From contig NZ_JACJRV010000003.1 of NCBI RefSeq assembly GCF_014697475.1, forward strand, positions 124,001 through 188,000: DNA of 64,000 nt, given 5' to 3'. The stretch's first letter is position 1. The number at the start of each line of letters is the position of its first letter. This document shows positions 20,365-28,920 of the stretch, piece by piece. Below the pieces are notes generated by a model. That model searched no databases and was not told the origin of the DNA. It saw only the letters and a list, made by a program, of their open reading frames with translations. The translations under genes and the position numbers were made by a program. This stretch comes from Nostoc sp. FACHB-152 (GTDB lineage: Bacteria > Cyanobacteriota > Cyanobacteriia > Cyanobacteriales > Nostocaceae).

Positions 20365-21081
20365 TTAATTAGTTGCAGCTGCTTCAGTGCTACCTTGGTT
20401 ATGAGAACGAGTCAAGTTATTAAATAATACTTGACCGATCGCTTTAATTAAACTTCCTTCTAATTCTTCAGCCATTTGCATATTGAAACTAAAAGCATTA
20501 TTGGCTTCAACTACAATTTTGTCGGCTGTAACATCATCAACAGGTACGGCGTTTAAAGCATCACGGTATTTATCTTTGAAGGCTTTTTTGTCGGGAATTT
20601 GCTCAAAGTTATAAAACGATGTACCTTCGTAGTCAGAAAGCTTGAGGGTTGACTGGGCAATTTTTTGTAACATCTGACCACCAGACAGGTCGCCCATGTA
20701 GCGGGTATAAGCATGACCGATTAATAAGGCAGGTTCAGATGCAGATAATTGTTGAATGCGGGTGATATATTTCTTGGCATTGGTGGAAGGCGCGATTAAA
20801 TTTCGCCAGTCGCTGCCATAGTAAAATACCATGTCTTTTTCTAAAGACGCGCGGCGATTTAATTCGGGAAAGTACACTCCACCAACTACAGGATTGTTTT
20901 GATGACTGGCTAATGCTGTTTCTAGTTCGGTGTATACAAAATACAAGTTACCGAGAAACTTCGCAAAGCAGTCTTTATCGACAACACCTTTCAGAAAACA
21001 TTTCATGAATCCGACATTTTCTGCGGCTGTGTGAGCTTTTTGTGTACCAGCACGCAGTTTTAGGGCTAAGTTACTACTCAT
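20365..21081 (-). CDS. Heme oxygenase (biliverdin-forming)
   Basis: 238 residues from ATG 21081; AAGGAAC upstream is the ribosome site, and the frame is open six codons further. The N-terminus 'LALKLRAGTQKAHTAAENVGFMKCFLKG' carries the proximal heme ligand His17. The distal helix shows 'YTRYMGDLSGGQML', the flexible glycine region over the heme. It cleaves heme to biliverdin IX-alpha, CO and iron with reduced ferredoxin, feeding phycobilin synthesis. Position next to hemN and acsF suggests the low-O2 isoform (ho2 type), but ho1 cannot be excluded from sequence alone. Confidence 0.95.
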   Translation of the reverse strand: MSSNLALKLRAGTQKAHTAAENVGFMKCFLKGVVDKDCFAKFLGNLYFVYTELETALASHQNNPVVGGVYFPELNRRASLEKDMVFYYGSDWRNLIAPSTNAKKYITRIQQLSASEPALLIGHAYTRYMGDLSGGQMLQKIAQSTLKLSDYEGTSFYNFEQIPDKKAFKDKYRDALNAVPVDDVTADKIVVEANNAFSFNMQMAEELEGSLIKAIGQVLFNNLTRSHNQGSTEAAATN

Positions 21082-21381
21082 TTTTAGTTCCTTCATCACC
21101 GACTTACACTAAATCGAGAGGCTAGAGGCTAGGGATTAGAGATTAGGGGCTAGTCTTATTGCACGGGCTAAACGCCCCGCTACCGCTAACAGCACTTTGA
21201 AGAGAATTCACGCCAGAGTTAAAGGATTGTTATTCTAGATGGAGAGGGGAAAAGCATCGGCAGCACTTCAGCTAGCACATACCACTGCCGACATAGTTCT
21301 TGAGGATTTTTATTCTCCCAAAATTATTTAACTATCAATACTTGTATAACTATACAGCTATTAATATTTCTTTATATTCCT
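21082..21381. other. Intergenic region with short tandem repeats
   Basis: 300 bases. Near 21110-21155 the sequence is a degenerate run of 'GAGGCTAGAGGCTAGGGATTAG' type heptads, the short tandem repeats common between genes in heterocystous cyanobacteria. No gene is visible. It separates heme oxygenase from the upstream sensor kinase on the same strand. Confidence 0.5.
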
Positions 21382-22656
21382 CTATTGGCAAAACGGAATT
21401 TCTATAGCAAATTCACATCCTTTACCGCATTCCGACACCAAATTCAGTTGTCCTCCATGCTTTTCTTCAATAATCTGCCGAGCAATTGATAGTCCTAGTC
21501 CTGTGCCTTTGCCAGGTGGTTTGGTGGTAAATAACGGCTCAAACAATCGTGACTTAACTTCCTCACAGATTCCCTTACCATTATCTGCAATCCGAATCAA
21601 GACCCGTTCTTCAGGAAGTATTTCTGTACAGATGCGGATTTGTGGATTGGGTCGTTCTTCCACAGCATCAACAGCATTAGCTAACACATTCATAAATACT
21701 TGATTCAGTAGACTTGGATAACACTCGACTTCTGGTATATTGCTATATTCTTTGATGATTTCAATTGCCGGACGGCAACCTACAGCTTTGAGGCGATGGT
21801 GTAAAATTAATAACGTGCTATCAAGTCCATCATGTAAATTTGTTAGCACTTTTGTATTAGTATCCAAGCGAGAGAAATTTCGTAATGATGCTGAGATTTC
21901 TTGAATGCGCTTAGTACTCAATTCAATAGTATCGAGCAGCTTCAAAAAGTCTTCTAAGATAAAATCTATGTCAATGTCTTTTAACGCCTGTTTAATTTCT
22001 GGTGTCAATGAGACGGAAGATTGTTGATAGAGTCGAATAATTGTAGTTATATCTGTCAGGTATTCGTGAGCGATAGGAATATTACTATAAATACAGCCCA
22101 TCGGATTATTAATTTCGTGGGCTATTCCTGCCACTAGTTGACCTAGTGTAGCAAGCTTTTCTTGTTGTACCAATTGTATTTGTGCTTTTTGCAGGGCGCT
22201 GGTACGCTCTGTAACTCGTTGTTCTAATTGCTCGTTCCATTGCTGGAGGGTTTTGTTAAGAAGACGCATTTGCAAATGGACTCGCACTCTGGCTAAGACT
22301 TCTTCGCCTTCAAACGGTTTAGTAATGTAATCTACAGCACCCAGTGACAGCCCTTTGACTTTGCTTTCGGTATCTGTTAAAGCAGTCATAAAAATGACTG
22401 GAATATCTTGCGTTGTAGGATTTGCCTTGATTTGGCGGCAGGTTTCAAATCCATCAATTCTTGGCATCTGGACATCAAGGAGGATCAATTCGGGGCGATC
22501 GCAGTTGTCTGCAAGTTGTTCCAGCGCACTTTCGCCATCTGTGGCAATGCGGATAGATAAGCCTGCTGCTTTCAGAGTTTGAGCTAATACTGATAAGTTA
22601 GTTGGATTATCATCGACGATCAGGATAAAGCTAGTTTCTAAATTGGAAGCGAGCAT
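21382..22656 (-). CDS. Response regulator-histidine kinase (REC-HisKA-HATPase)
   Basis: 424 residues. An N-terminal receiver domain has the acidic pair in 'LIVDDN', phospho-acceptor Asp61 (LLDVQMP) and Lys113 (ITKPFEG). A coiled-coil linker (about 130-165) leads to the kinase box 'LATLGQLVAGIAHEINNPMG' with His180. The ATPase domain carries the N-box 'NVLANAVDAVEE', G1 'IRIADNGKGI' and G2 'GKGTGLGLSIARQII'. There is no membrane segment, so it is cytosolic. It sits 73 bp downstream of a MASE1 hybrid kinase, which probably passes phosphate to its receiver. Output is unknown; a role in the neighbouring tetrapyrrole genes is speculation. Confidence 0.93.
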   Translation of the reverse strand: MLASNLETSFILIVDDNPTNLSVLAQTLKAAGLSIRIATDGESALEQLADNCDRPELILLDVQMPRIDGFETCRQIKANPTTQDIPVIFMTALTDTESKVKGLSLGAVDYITKPFEGEEVLARVRVHLQMRLLNKTLQQWNEQLEQRVTERTSALQKAQIQLVQQEKLATLGQLVAGIAHEINNPMGCIYSNIPIAHEYLTDITTIIRLYQQSSVSLTPEIKQALKDIDIDFILEDFLKLLDTIELSTKRIQEISASLRNFSRLDTNTKVLTNLHDGLDSTLLILHHRLKAVGCRPAIEIIKEYSNIPEVECYPSLLNQVFMNVLANAVDAVEERPNPQIRICTEILPEERVLIRIADNGKGICEEVKSRLFEPLFTTKPPGKGTGLGLSIARQIIEEKHGGQLNLVSECGKGCEFAIEIPFCQ

Positions 22657-22729
22657 AAATTTATAGCAGTAAACAGTAAACAGACTGGAGAGTCTTTTAA
22701 CCTGAGGACATCTGAAGAATTAGGAACAT

Positions 22730-25147
22730 TTAGGGATTAGCCAAATATTCTTTGATAAACTCCCGTAATGGATTAAGTTGAAAGTTCTCTGCTAAGTGAA
22801 TTAATTTCTGAGCGAAAGGAACCAAAGTATGATCCTGCTGTTTCATTTGATTGGCTTGGTCTACAATTCCGTAAACATCGCCTTTTTTTACCAACTGATA
22901 CAGATGGTTTAATACTTCTAGTGCTGGCGGGGCGATCGCTTCTGCTAACATCGGATCTGGTGAGGAGGCGATCGCTTGGTCTGATATTTCTTGATACACC
23001 CATTCCAATTGTAGATACTTGCAAAGCAGATCTAGCAGACTGTCCATTTGCACAGGTTTTGGCAAAAAGGCATTCGCTCCGACATCCAAACTTTTGTATT
23101 GATCTGTCTCAAACACACTGGCAGAAGAGGCAAGAACGACCACATTCTTGAGTTGGGGCGACTGTCGCAGATGTTTGATTAATTCCAAGCCATGCATCAC
23201 AGGCATTATAAGGTCGGTAATAATTAAGTCAGGTTGCCATTGCATCGCCTGATCTAACCCTTCTTGACCGTTACTTGCCTCAGCGAGTTCAAAACCAATC
23301 GGTGCAAGCAAATTCACAATTACAGAGCGGTTTTCCCATTTGTCATCCACAACTAAGATTTTTTGCTTTCTGCCTTGATATCCCGAAATTATGCCTTGCT
23401 GTGATAACCTTGCTGCTTCTGCCCAATCAGGAACATTAGGTAACTCCACCTCAAACCAGAAACTAGTGCCTTTACCTAGCTCACTTTGTACCTCAATTTG
23501 GCTGTTCATCAACGAAACAATTTTTGAGCTAATTGCCAATCCTAAACCTGTACCTTCAGCTTGTTTCTTAATATCTCCTACTTGCTCAAAAGGTAGGAAA
23601 ATTTTCTCTACTTGTTCTTTTGCCATCCCCACCCCTGTGTCTTCCACCTCAAACCGAATTTTGTAAATTGCAGATTGTTCTTGGGCTTGGTTGACAACTG
23701 GTTGAGATGTGATCCGAAAAACTACGCTGCCTTTATCGGTAAACTTAATAGCATTTCCAAGCAGGTTGATTAAAACCTGTCGCAGGCGCTTTTCATCAGC
23801 CCGAACGCCTACAGGTAGTCGAGCATCGCCTTGGTAAATAAATGAAATACCTTTTTGTTCGGCACGGATGCGACAAATTTCAGTAACGCCTTCAAGAAAG
23901 GATGGAAAATGAAACTCAATAGGATGGAGTTCCATTTTTTGGGCTTCGATTTTGGAGAGATCTAAAACATCGTTGATCAGGGTTAACAGGTGGGAACCAC
24001 ACTGATAGATGATATCGATGCCGTGAAACCCAGGCTCTGTTAAGGGTTCTGAACGACGGAGAATTTGAGCATAGCCAAGTATACCGTTAAGTGGAGTTCT
24101 CAACTCATGGCTCATGTTGGCGAGAAACTCGCTTTTGGCTTTATTGGCACTATCGGCAGCGACTTTAGCTGCATCGGCAGTTTCTAATGCTTGACTTAGC
24201 TGTTGGGTGCGTTCTTGTACCCTTTGCTCTAGGTCATCATTTGTCCTTTTGAGTGTTGCTTGTGCTTTGCGGTTTTCATTAATGACAGCGCAAAGGATAA
24301 AGGTAGTGATGGCCACAACGCCAATAAAAGATTGTAATAGTAACAGCGATTGATTGACCGACCCCAGTTTTGCAAATGCTCCTACACCACGAGCCGTAGT
24401 AAAAACTGCGATCGCTGACACAATAACTACAAGTAAAGTCGATTCTCGTTGTCCAAACCGAAACGCTGACCAAATTAACAGTGGAACTATCATGTACTCT
24501 ACAGGATACCCTTGCCAAAAGGTAATTCGACTGATGGTAATTAAAGATAACAGCAGCAGTGCTAATTCAATAATTTTGTCTCGGTTGAGCCGTTCTTGTT
24601 TCCCTGATTTTTGGAACCATGTTAATAGCATTGGTGTGACAACAAGTGCGCCGCCAATAAGTGCTGTAAACCAACTCCGCCAGAGTTCTGCATAAGCAGT
24701 CCAAGGAGTGATGTTACGTAGACAAAGTGTGGTTGCGGCAAGGGTGGTTCCTACGACTGGAGTAGGCACTAAAAGTACTAAAAATTTGAAAGTATCACCA
24801 GATCGCTCTAATATATTGCGGTGTTTAATCAAACGATTGATCAAAAAACTTGCTACCAAGGAGTCAACGGTATCCCAAACAGAGATAAGGCTACTTGCCA
24901 GAAGGTCATTAGGATACAAGTGTACATACTCGGCAATGATGTCGCCGAAGAAAATTACAGGCCAAATTCGATATCCCAGTAATAAAAAACTAGCTAAAAA
25001 AAGACCTGCTGAAGGCCAAATAGCGGCTGATCCATTTTCAAAGGACATCGACACAGATACTTTGCAAAGGTAGAAGTGCATCAAGGGAATTATCAAAGAT
25101 GCTATAAGTATTTTCCGCCCTGAGAACAATTTATATTTCCACTTCAT
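22730..25147 (-). CDS. MASE1-domain hybrid sensor histidine kinase
   Basis: About 805 residues from ATG 25147 (a TTG at 25171 is also open). The first ~285 residues contain about eight membrane segments with the MASE1 features 'ENGSAAIWPSAGLFLASFLLLGYRIWPVIFFGDI'. Next come a coiled coil, HisKA 'SEFLANMSHELRTPLNGILG' (His about 348), HATPase with 'LINLLGNAIKFTD' and 'GTGLGLAIS', and a receiver domain (VVDDKWENRS; ITDLIMP). It ends in a short helical domain. The MASE1 ligand is not generally known. It is divergent from acsF and may regulate it; that is inference. Confidence 0.92.
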   Translation of the reverse strand: MKWKYKLFSGRKILIASLIIPLMHFYLCKVSVSMSFENGSAAIWPSAGLFLASFLLLGYRIWPVIFFGDIIAEYVHLYPNDLLASSLISVWDTVDSLVASFLINRLIKHRNILERSGDTFKFLVLLVPTPVVGTTLAATTLCLRNITPWTAYAELWRSWFTALIGGALVVTPMLLTWFQKSGKQERLNRDKIIELALLLLSLITISRITFWQGYPVEYMIVPLLIWSAFRFGQRESTLLVVIVSAIAVFTTARGVGAFAKLGSVNQSLLLLQSFIGVVAITTFILCAVINENRKAQATLKRTNDDLEQRVQERTQQLSQALETADAAKVAADSANKAKSEFLANMSHELRTPLNGILGYAQILRRSEPLTEPGFHGIDIIYQCGSHLLTLINDVLDLSKIEAQKMELHPIEFHFPSFLEGVTEICRIRAEQKGISFIYQGDARLPVGVRADEKRLRQVLINLLGNAIKFTDKGSVVFRITSQPVVNQAQEQSAIYKIRFEVEDTGVGMAKEQVEKIFLPFEQVGDIKKQAEGTGLGLAISSKIVSLMNSQIEVQSELGKGTSFWFEVELPNVPDWAEAARLSQQGIISGYQGRKQKILVVDDKWENRSVIVNLLAPIGFELAEASNGQEGLDQAMQWQPDLIITDLIMPVMHGLELIKHLRQSPQLKNVVVLASSASVFETDQYKSLDVGANAFLPKPVQMDSLLDLLCKYLQLEWVYQEISDQAIASSPDPMLAEAIAPPALEVLNHLYQLVKKGDVYGIVDQANQMKQQDHTLVPFAQKLIHLAENFQLNPLREFIKEYLANP

Positions 25148-25634
25148 GAGGCTGAGGCTGCACAAGAACAACTGATAGCGAATGTAGTAAATTTATAGTT
25201 CCCAAAAATAAATACAGTGTTTAACTATGATGTAAATTTAGTTACAGATACTTAAAAAGATATTTTTTTAGTTAGCAAATATACATATTAATTCTGTAGA
25301 GATGTAGCATTGCTTAGTCTCTCTTGAGCAAAAAATATGTTTTTCTTTTAAAAGAAATTGGTATAACCAGGACTTACGCAGAGAGGCGAAAAATCACCTT
25401 TTTGGGAAAGAGTTCAGGTGTGTAGAACTGTAGGTATTTCAAATACTTACACCCTGACGCTAGATTTCAAAAACTAATATTTGTGCGCCAGCCCTGACTT
25501 ATACAAACTCTACGCAAAAGGTCTTTCAAGTCTGTTTACTGCTATATACCGCTTTTCAATAATTTAACTGATGTGGAATTAATAAAATTTATGCTTATAT
25601 AACTATTGAAAGATAAAACAACATAAGGAGTCTC
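25148..25634. other. Divergent promoter region between MASE1 kinase and acsF
   Basis: About 490 bases. It contains the palindrome at 25429-25451 (listed separately). 'AGGACTTACGCAGAGAGGCG' near 25371 resembles a common dispersed repeat. AAGGAG at 25625-25630 is the acsF ribosome site. No gene is seen. Confidence 0.5.
25429..25451. promoter_or_regulatory. Candidate operator palindrome upstream of acsF
   Basis: TGTAGGTATTT-C-AAATACTTACA is a 23-bp inverted repeat with 10 of 11 matching positions, typical in size for a dimeric MarR/TetR-type regulator. It lies about 185 bp before the acsF ATG in the shared region with the MASE1 kinase gene. In Synechocystis the equivalent genes are activated at low O2 by the MarR-type ChlR; whether this is such a site is inference. 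Confidence 0.45.
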
Positions 25635-26711
25635 ATGGTCAATACAGTTGCAACTCCAGAGCCTCAATTGCTGAAGCCAGGTATTAAAGCACCTGTTCAA
25701 GAAACATTATTAACACCTCGGTTTTATACCACTGACTTTGATGCGGTGGCGAAATTAGATATATCGACCAATGAGACTGAAATCAGGGCTATTATTGAGG
25801 AATTGCGTGCTGACTACAACCGCCATCACTTTGTACGTGATGATGAGTTTAAGCAAACATGGGATCACATTACAGGGGAAAAACGCCGCGCGTTTATTGA
25901 CTTTTTAGAACGCTCTTGTACTTCGGAGTTTTCTGGATTTCTGCTGTTTAAAGAATTATCCCGTCGTCTGAAAAAAAATAACCCTCTACTATCCCAAGCT
26001 TTTGAATACTTGGCGCGAGATGAAGCACGCCATGCAGGATTTTTGAATAAATCAATGGCAGATTTGAACCTTTCTCTAGATTTAAACTTTTTAACTAAGA
26101 ACCGCACATATACCTTTTTCCCGCCAGAGTGGATTATTTACACAGTTTACCTATCGGAGAAAATTGGTTATTGGCGGTATATTTTAGTGCATCAGCATAT
26201 GCAGGAGCATCCTGAATATCAGTTTTATCCGTTGTTCCGGAAATTTGAGAGTTGGTGTCAAGACGAAAATCGCCACGGAGATTTCTTTAAAGCATTGTTG
26301 CGATCGCAACCCAAACTATGGAAAGATTGGAAAGCAAAACTCTGGGTGCGGTTTTTCTTATTAACTGTGTTTGCTACCCATACAATGACAGTATTTGAAC
26401 GGGCATCATTCTACGAAACTATTGGTATTCATCCCCGCAAATACAACAACAGAGTTATTCAAGAAACCAACAACACCTCTGCACGGGCGTTTCCCCTCAT
26501 CTTAAATACAAATCACCCCGAATTTTTCTGGCGTTTAGAACAGTGTTCCGAAAATAACTTGAAAATTGCGGCAATTCAACGAAATAACTTACCCGGTTTT
26601 GTGAAATTCTTCCAAAAAATTCCGCCAATTATTGCGATCGTTTGGCATATGCTACAGCTATATCTGATCAAGCCAATTGAAACAGAAGCAACACGCGGCA
26701 CAGTTCTTTAA
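25635..26711 (+). CDS. acsF: Mg-protoporphyrin IX monomethyl ester oxidative cyclase, AcsF/ChlA
   Basis: 358 residues starting at ATG 25635 behind AAGGAG. Characteristic motifs are 'LTPRFYTTDFDAVAKLDIS', 'DYNRHHFVRDDEF', 'LARDEARHAGFLNKS' and 'WCQDENRHGDFFKALL', which hold the di-iron ligands (Glu and E/D-x-x-H). It forms the isocyclic ring of chlorophyll using O2. Cyanobacteria often have two copies, one used at low oxygen. Linkage to hemN and a heme oxygenase suggests this is the low-oxygen (chlAII-like) copy, but paralogue identity cannot be settled here. Confidence 0.95.
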   Translation: MVNTVATPEPQLLKPGIKAPVQETLLTPRFYTTDFDAVAKLDISTNETEIRAIIEELRADYNRHHFVRDDEFKQTWDHITGEKRRAFIDFLERSCTSEFSGFLLFKELSRRLKKNNPLLSQAFEYLARDEARHAGFLNKSMADLNLSLDLNFLTKNRTYTFFPPEWIIYTVYLSEKIGYWRYILVHQHMQEHPEYQFYPLFRKFESWCQDENRHGDFFKALLRSQPKLWKDWKAKLWVRFFLLTVFATHTMTVFERASFYETIGIHPRKYNNRVIQETNNTSARAFPLILNTNHPEFFWRLEQCSENNLKIAAIQRNNLPGFVKFFQKIPPIIAIVWHMLQLYLIKPIETEATRGTVL

Positions 26712-26847
26712 TTGCTGTATAGCAGGTAACAGGTGATAGGCAACAGGTTACAGGGTTAAAAGCCTATTGGTGTCTGAGTTTTATCTTCTGTTAATGTTCT
26801 AACCACCTTGGCTATTTTTATATATTTCACTCTGCGTAAATCATACA

Positions 26848-27270
26848 TTAGCGATCGCTGCCTAAATATATCCACATTGGTTCGGTTTTACCAGCACGCT
26901 GAAAACCACATTTTTTATAAAAATAGAGGGCGTTGCTATCTGCAATTAAGATTTGTTGATGAAAGCCTGCGTAACGTGTTGTTAGACGCTGGATAATGCC
27001 ACTACCGATACCTTGTCGTTGATAATCAGGCAAAACTAGCAAATGTGGGTAATAAACAACTAAAAAACCGTCAGAAATAGCATTACCCAAACCAACTAAC
27101 TTGTCTCCATCCCAAGCAGAAATCAGCGAGTCAGAGTTCATTAAACCTTTGTAGAGTAAATCTGGCTTTTCTGAGGATGACCAATAATTAGCTTTATACA
27201 AAGCAATAATACTATCTTGCTCAATCTCGCGCGTATCTTTAAACTCAATTTCTGCTTGGGCTGTCTTCAT
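26848..27270 (-). CDS. GNAT family N-acetyltransferase
   Basis: 140 residues. The acetyl-CoA loop 'LLVLPDYQRQGIGSGIIQRL' (Q/R-x-x-G-x-G/A) and the following 'LIADSNALYFYKKCGFQRAG' are the standard GNAT motifs A and B. The stop of the upstream lyase-family gene lies two bases before this start, so the two are co-transcribed. The acceptor substrate is unknown; small-molecule or protein acetylation is possible. Confidence 0.88.
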   Translation of the reverse strand: MKTAQAEIEFKDTREIEQDSIIALYKANYWSSSEKPDLLYKGLMNSDSLISAWDGDKLVGLGNAISDGFLVVYYPHLLVLPDYQRQGIGSGIIQRLTTRYAGFHQQILIADSNALYFYKKCGFQRAGKTEPMWIYLGSDR

Positions 27271-27272
27271 TG

Positions 27273-28166
27273 CTAGATATTATTCGATATTGATGTGTCC
27301 TTTCTTATGGCAAACTTCTGTTCCATTTGCAGAAATTGCGGAACGCCGACAAGTTCTTGAAAATCTTGAAAGTTCACCAAGTCAGTAAAATTAGCTGTAG
27401 TTCCCTGTTCTTTGAGTTGGCGGAAGCAAGTTGAGATGACTTGTGTGGCTGCAAACAAACCAGTCAGTGGGAAGAACACAATTTTGTAACCTAACTGTTG
27501 TAACTCAAAAGCAGAAAGTTGGGGAGTTTTGCCACCTTCAACAATGTTGGCTACTAATGGGATATCAGGAAAAGCAGAGGCGATCGCTTTTAATTCTTCC
27601 ACAGATTGCGGTGCTTCTACGAATAGTATATCTGCTCCGGCGGCAATGTAAGCACGACCACGGGCGATCGCTTCCTCTAAACCCAGTGGCGCACGCGCAT
27701 CAGTCCGAGCGATAATTACCAAGCCGCTATCACCACGCGCCTCAACAGCAGCACGAATTTTTCCGGCGTGTTCTGCGGTGGGGATGACTCGCTTTCCTTC
27801 AAAATGACCGCACTTTTTTGGCCATTCTTGGTCTTCCAAGAGTACCCCAGCCACACCCAACTGCACAGCATCCTTAATAGTCCGCATCACATTCAGCGCA
27901 TTGCCATAACCAGTATCCAAATCAGCAATTAAGGGTACACTTACTGACTGAGCAATTCGCCCTACACTATAAAGGATTTCTGTAGCTGTGAGGAAACCGT
28001 AATCAGGCACACCTAAGGTAGACGCAGCAATCCCAAAACCACTAGTAGCAATCACATCAAAACCGATATTTTCTGCCAGTTTGGCACTTAGACAGTCATA
28101 AACACCAGGAATGATCATAATTTCAGGACGTACAAGTAACTGCCGCAGTTTTTGGCTATGAGACAT
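27273..28166 (-). CDS. Isocitrate lyase/PEP mutase family protein
   Basis: 297 residues, a typical length. The beta-barrel motifs are 'IPGVYDCLSAKLAENIGFDVIATSG', 'PLIADLDTGYGNALNV' (Mg2+ Asp residues) and the catalytic loop 'LLEDQEWPKKCGHFEGKRVI' with the KKCGH active-site cysteine of lyases such as 2-methylisocitrate lyase. No prp genes are nearby, so it may instead be an oxaloacetate decarboxylase or other 2-oxoacid C-C lyase. It is first in an operon with the GNAT gene. Confidence 0.85.
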   Translation of the reverse strand: MSHSQKLRQLLVRPEIMIIPGVYDCLSAKLAENIGFDVIATSGFGIAASTLGVPDYGFLTATEILYSVGRIAQSVSVPLIADLDTGYGNALNVMRTIKDAVQLGVAGVLLEDQEWPKKCGHFEGKRVIPTAEHAGKIRAAVEARGDSGLVIIARTDARAPLGLEEAIARGRAYIAAGADILFVEAPQSVEELKAIASAFPDIPLVANIVEGGKTPQLSAFELQQLGYKIVFFPLTGLFAATQVISTCFRQLKEQGTTANFTDLVNFQDFQELVGVPQFLQMEQKFAIRKDTSISNNI

Positions 28167-28920
28167 AAATTAGATAGGTAGTTGGACAAAATTTAATTTT
28201 TTGGAATAAAAAATCAACAAGAAGCAATGTATGTAATCAATCAGATGTTCCAGATAAAGCTTGCATATTTAGTGGTGTTTACTGTTGACTGTAAATTCTA
28301 ATTTATTACAGTCCTGAGCAAATAAAAGCTAAATTTTATTTTTTGAACAGATAAAATATATTTGTCGCGCTTGCGTTCTACTCAAAGCACCACAAGGGTT
28401 TTGATTCCCTATTTGCAGCGATTTTATGTAAATTAATTTACTTTTTTAGGAACCAACTATATTCGACTACGGCTTTTTAAACATCCTCTAAATTTTCTCA
28501 GTAATTTCTCACTAAAAATATTCATTTCCAGGCTGGCATAAGCTTTTATCTATCATTTTTATAATTAATTTTAATTAAAATCAAACAAATACTGATATAA
28601 CTCTTCTTAACTGAAAACTTCTAGAGAATCTCTTATGTATTTTCACTATATTTAGTGTCTAACCATTTGCCAGAAAATAATAATTGCATCAATTTTTTTT
28701 ATTCTCAGACTCTTTTCCGCTCCATTAATAAAGAGTTTGCAAAAACTAATCTTAACTGTAGACGTTCAAAACATAATTGCGTTACAAAGTATTTACCCAG
28801 AAAAAAGCCGCTCCCATACAACCAGTTTTATCCAATACTTATCAAGTTAATGATTTTTAGTTCATGACTTGAATACAAAACAAAAAATAACATCAGGTGC
28901 AATTACTTAATAGGACATTT
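28167..28920. other. Long A+T-rich intergenic region
   Basis: About 750 bases upstream of both the lyase-family gene (divergent) and the PEP-CTERM protein gene. A 70-codon frame at 28655-28867 has no recognisable features and I do not call it. No repeats or operators stood out. The length suggests a regulated promoter for the exported protein. Confidence 0.4.

Noticed and set aside
28655-28867. 70-codon plus-strand frame in the long intergenic region
   Set aside because: No ribosome site, no domain or compositional support, and A+T-rich codons as expected from random sequence.
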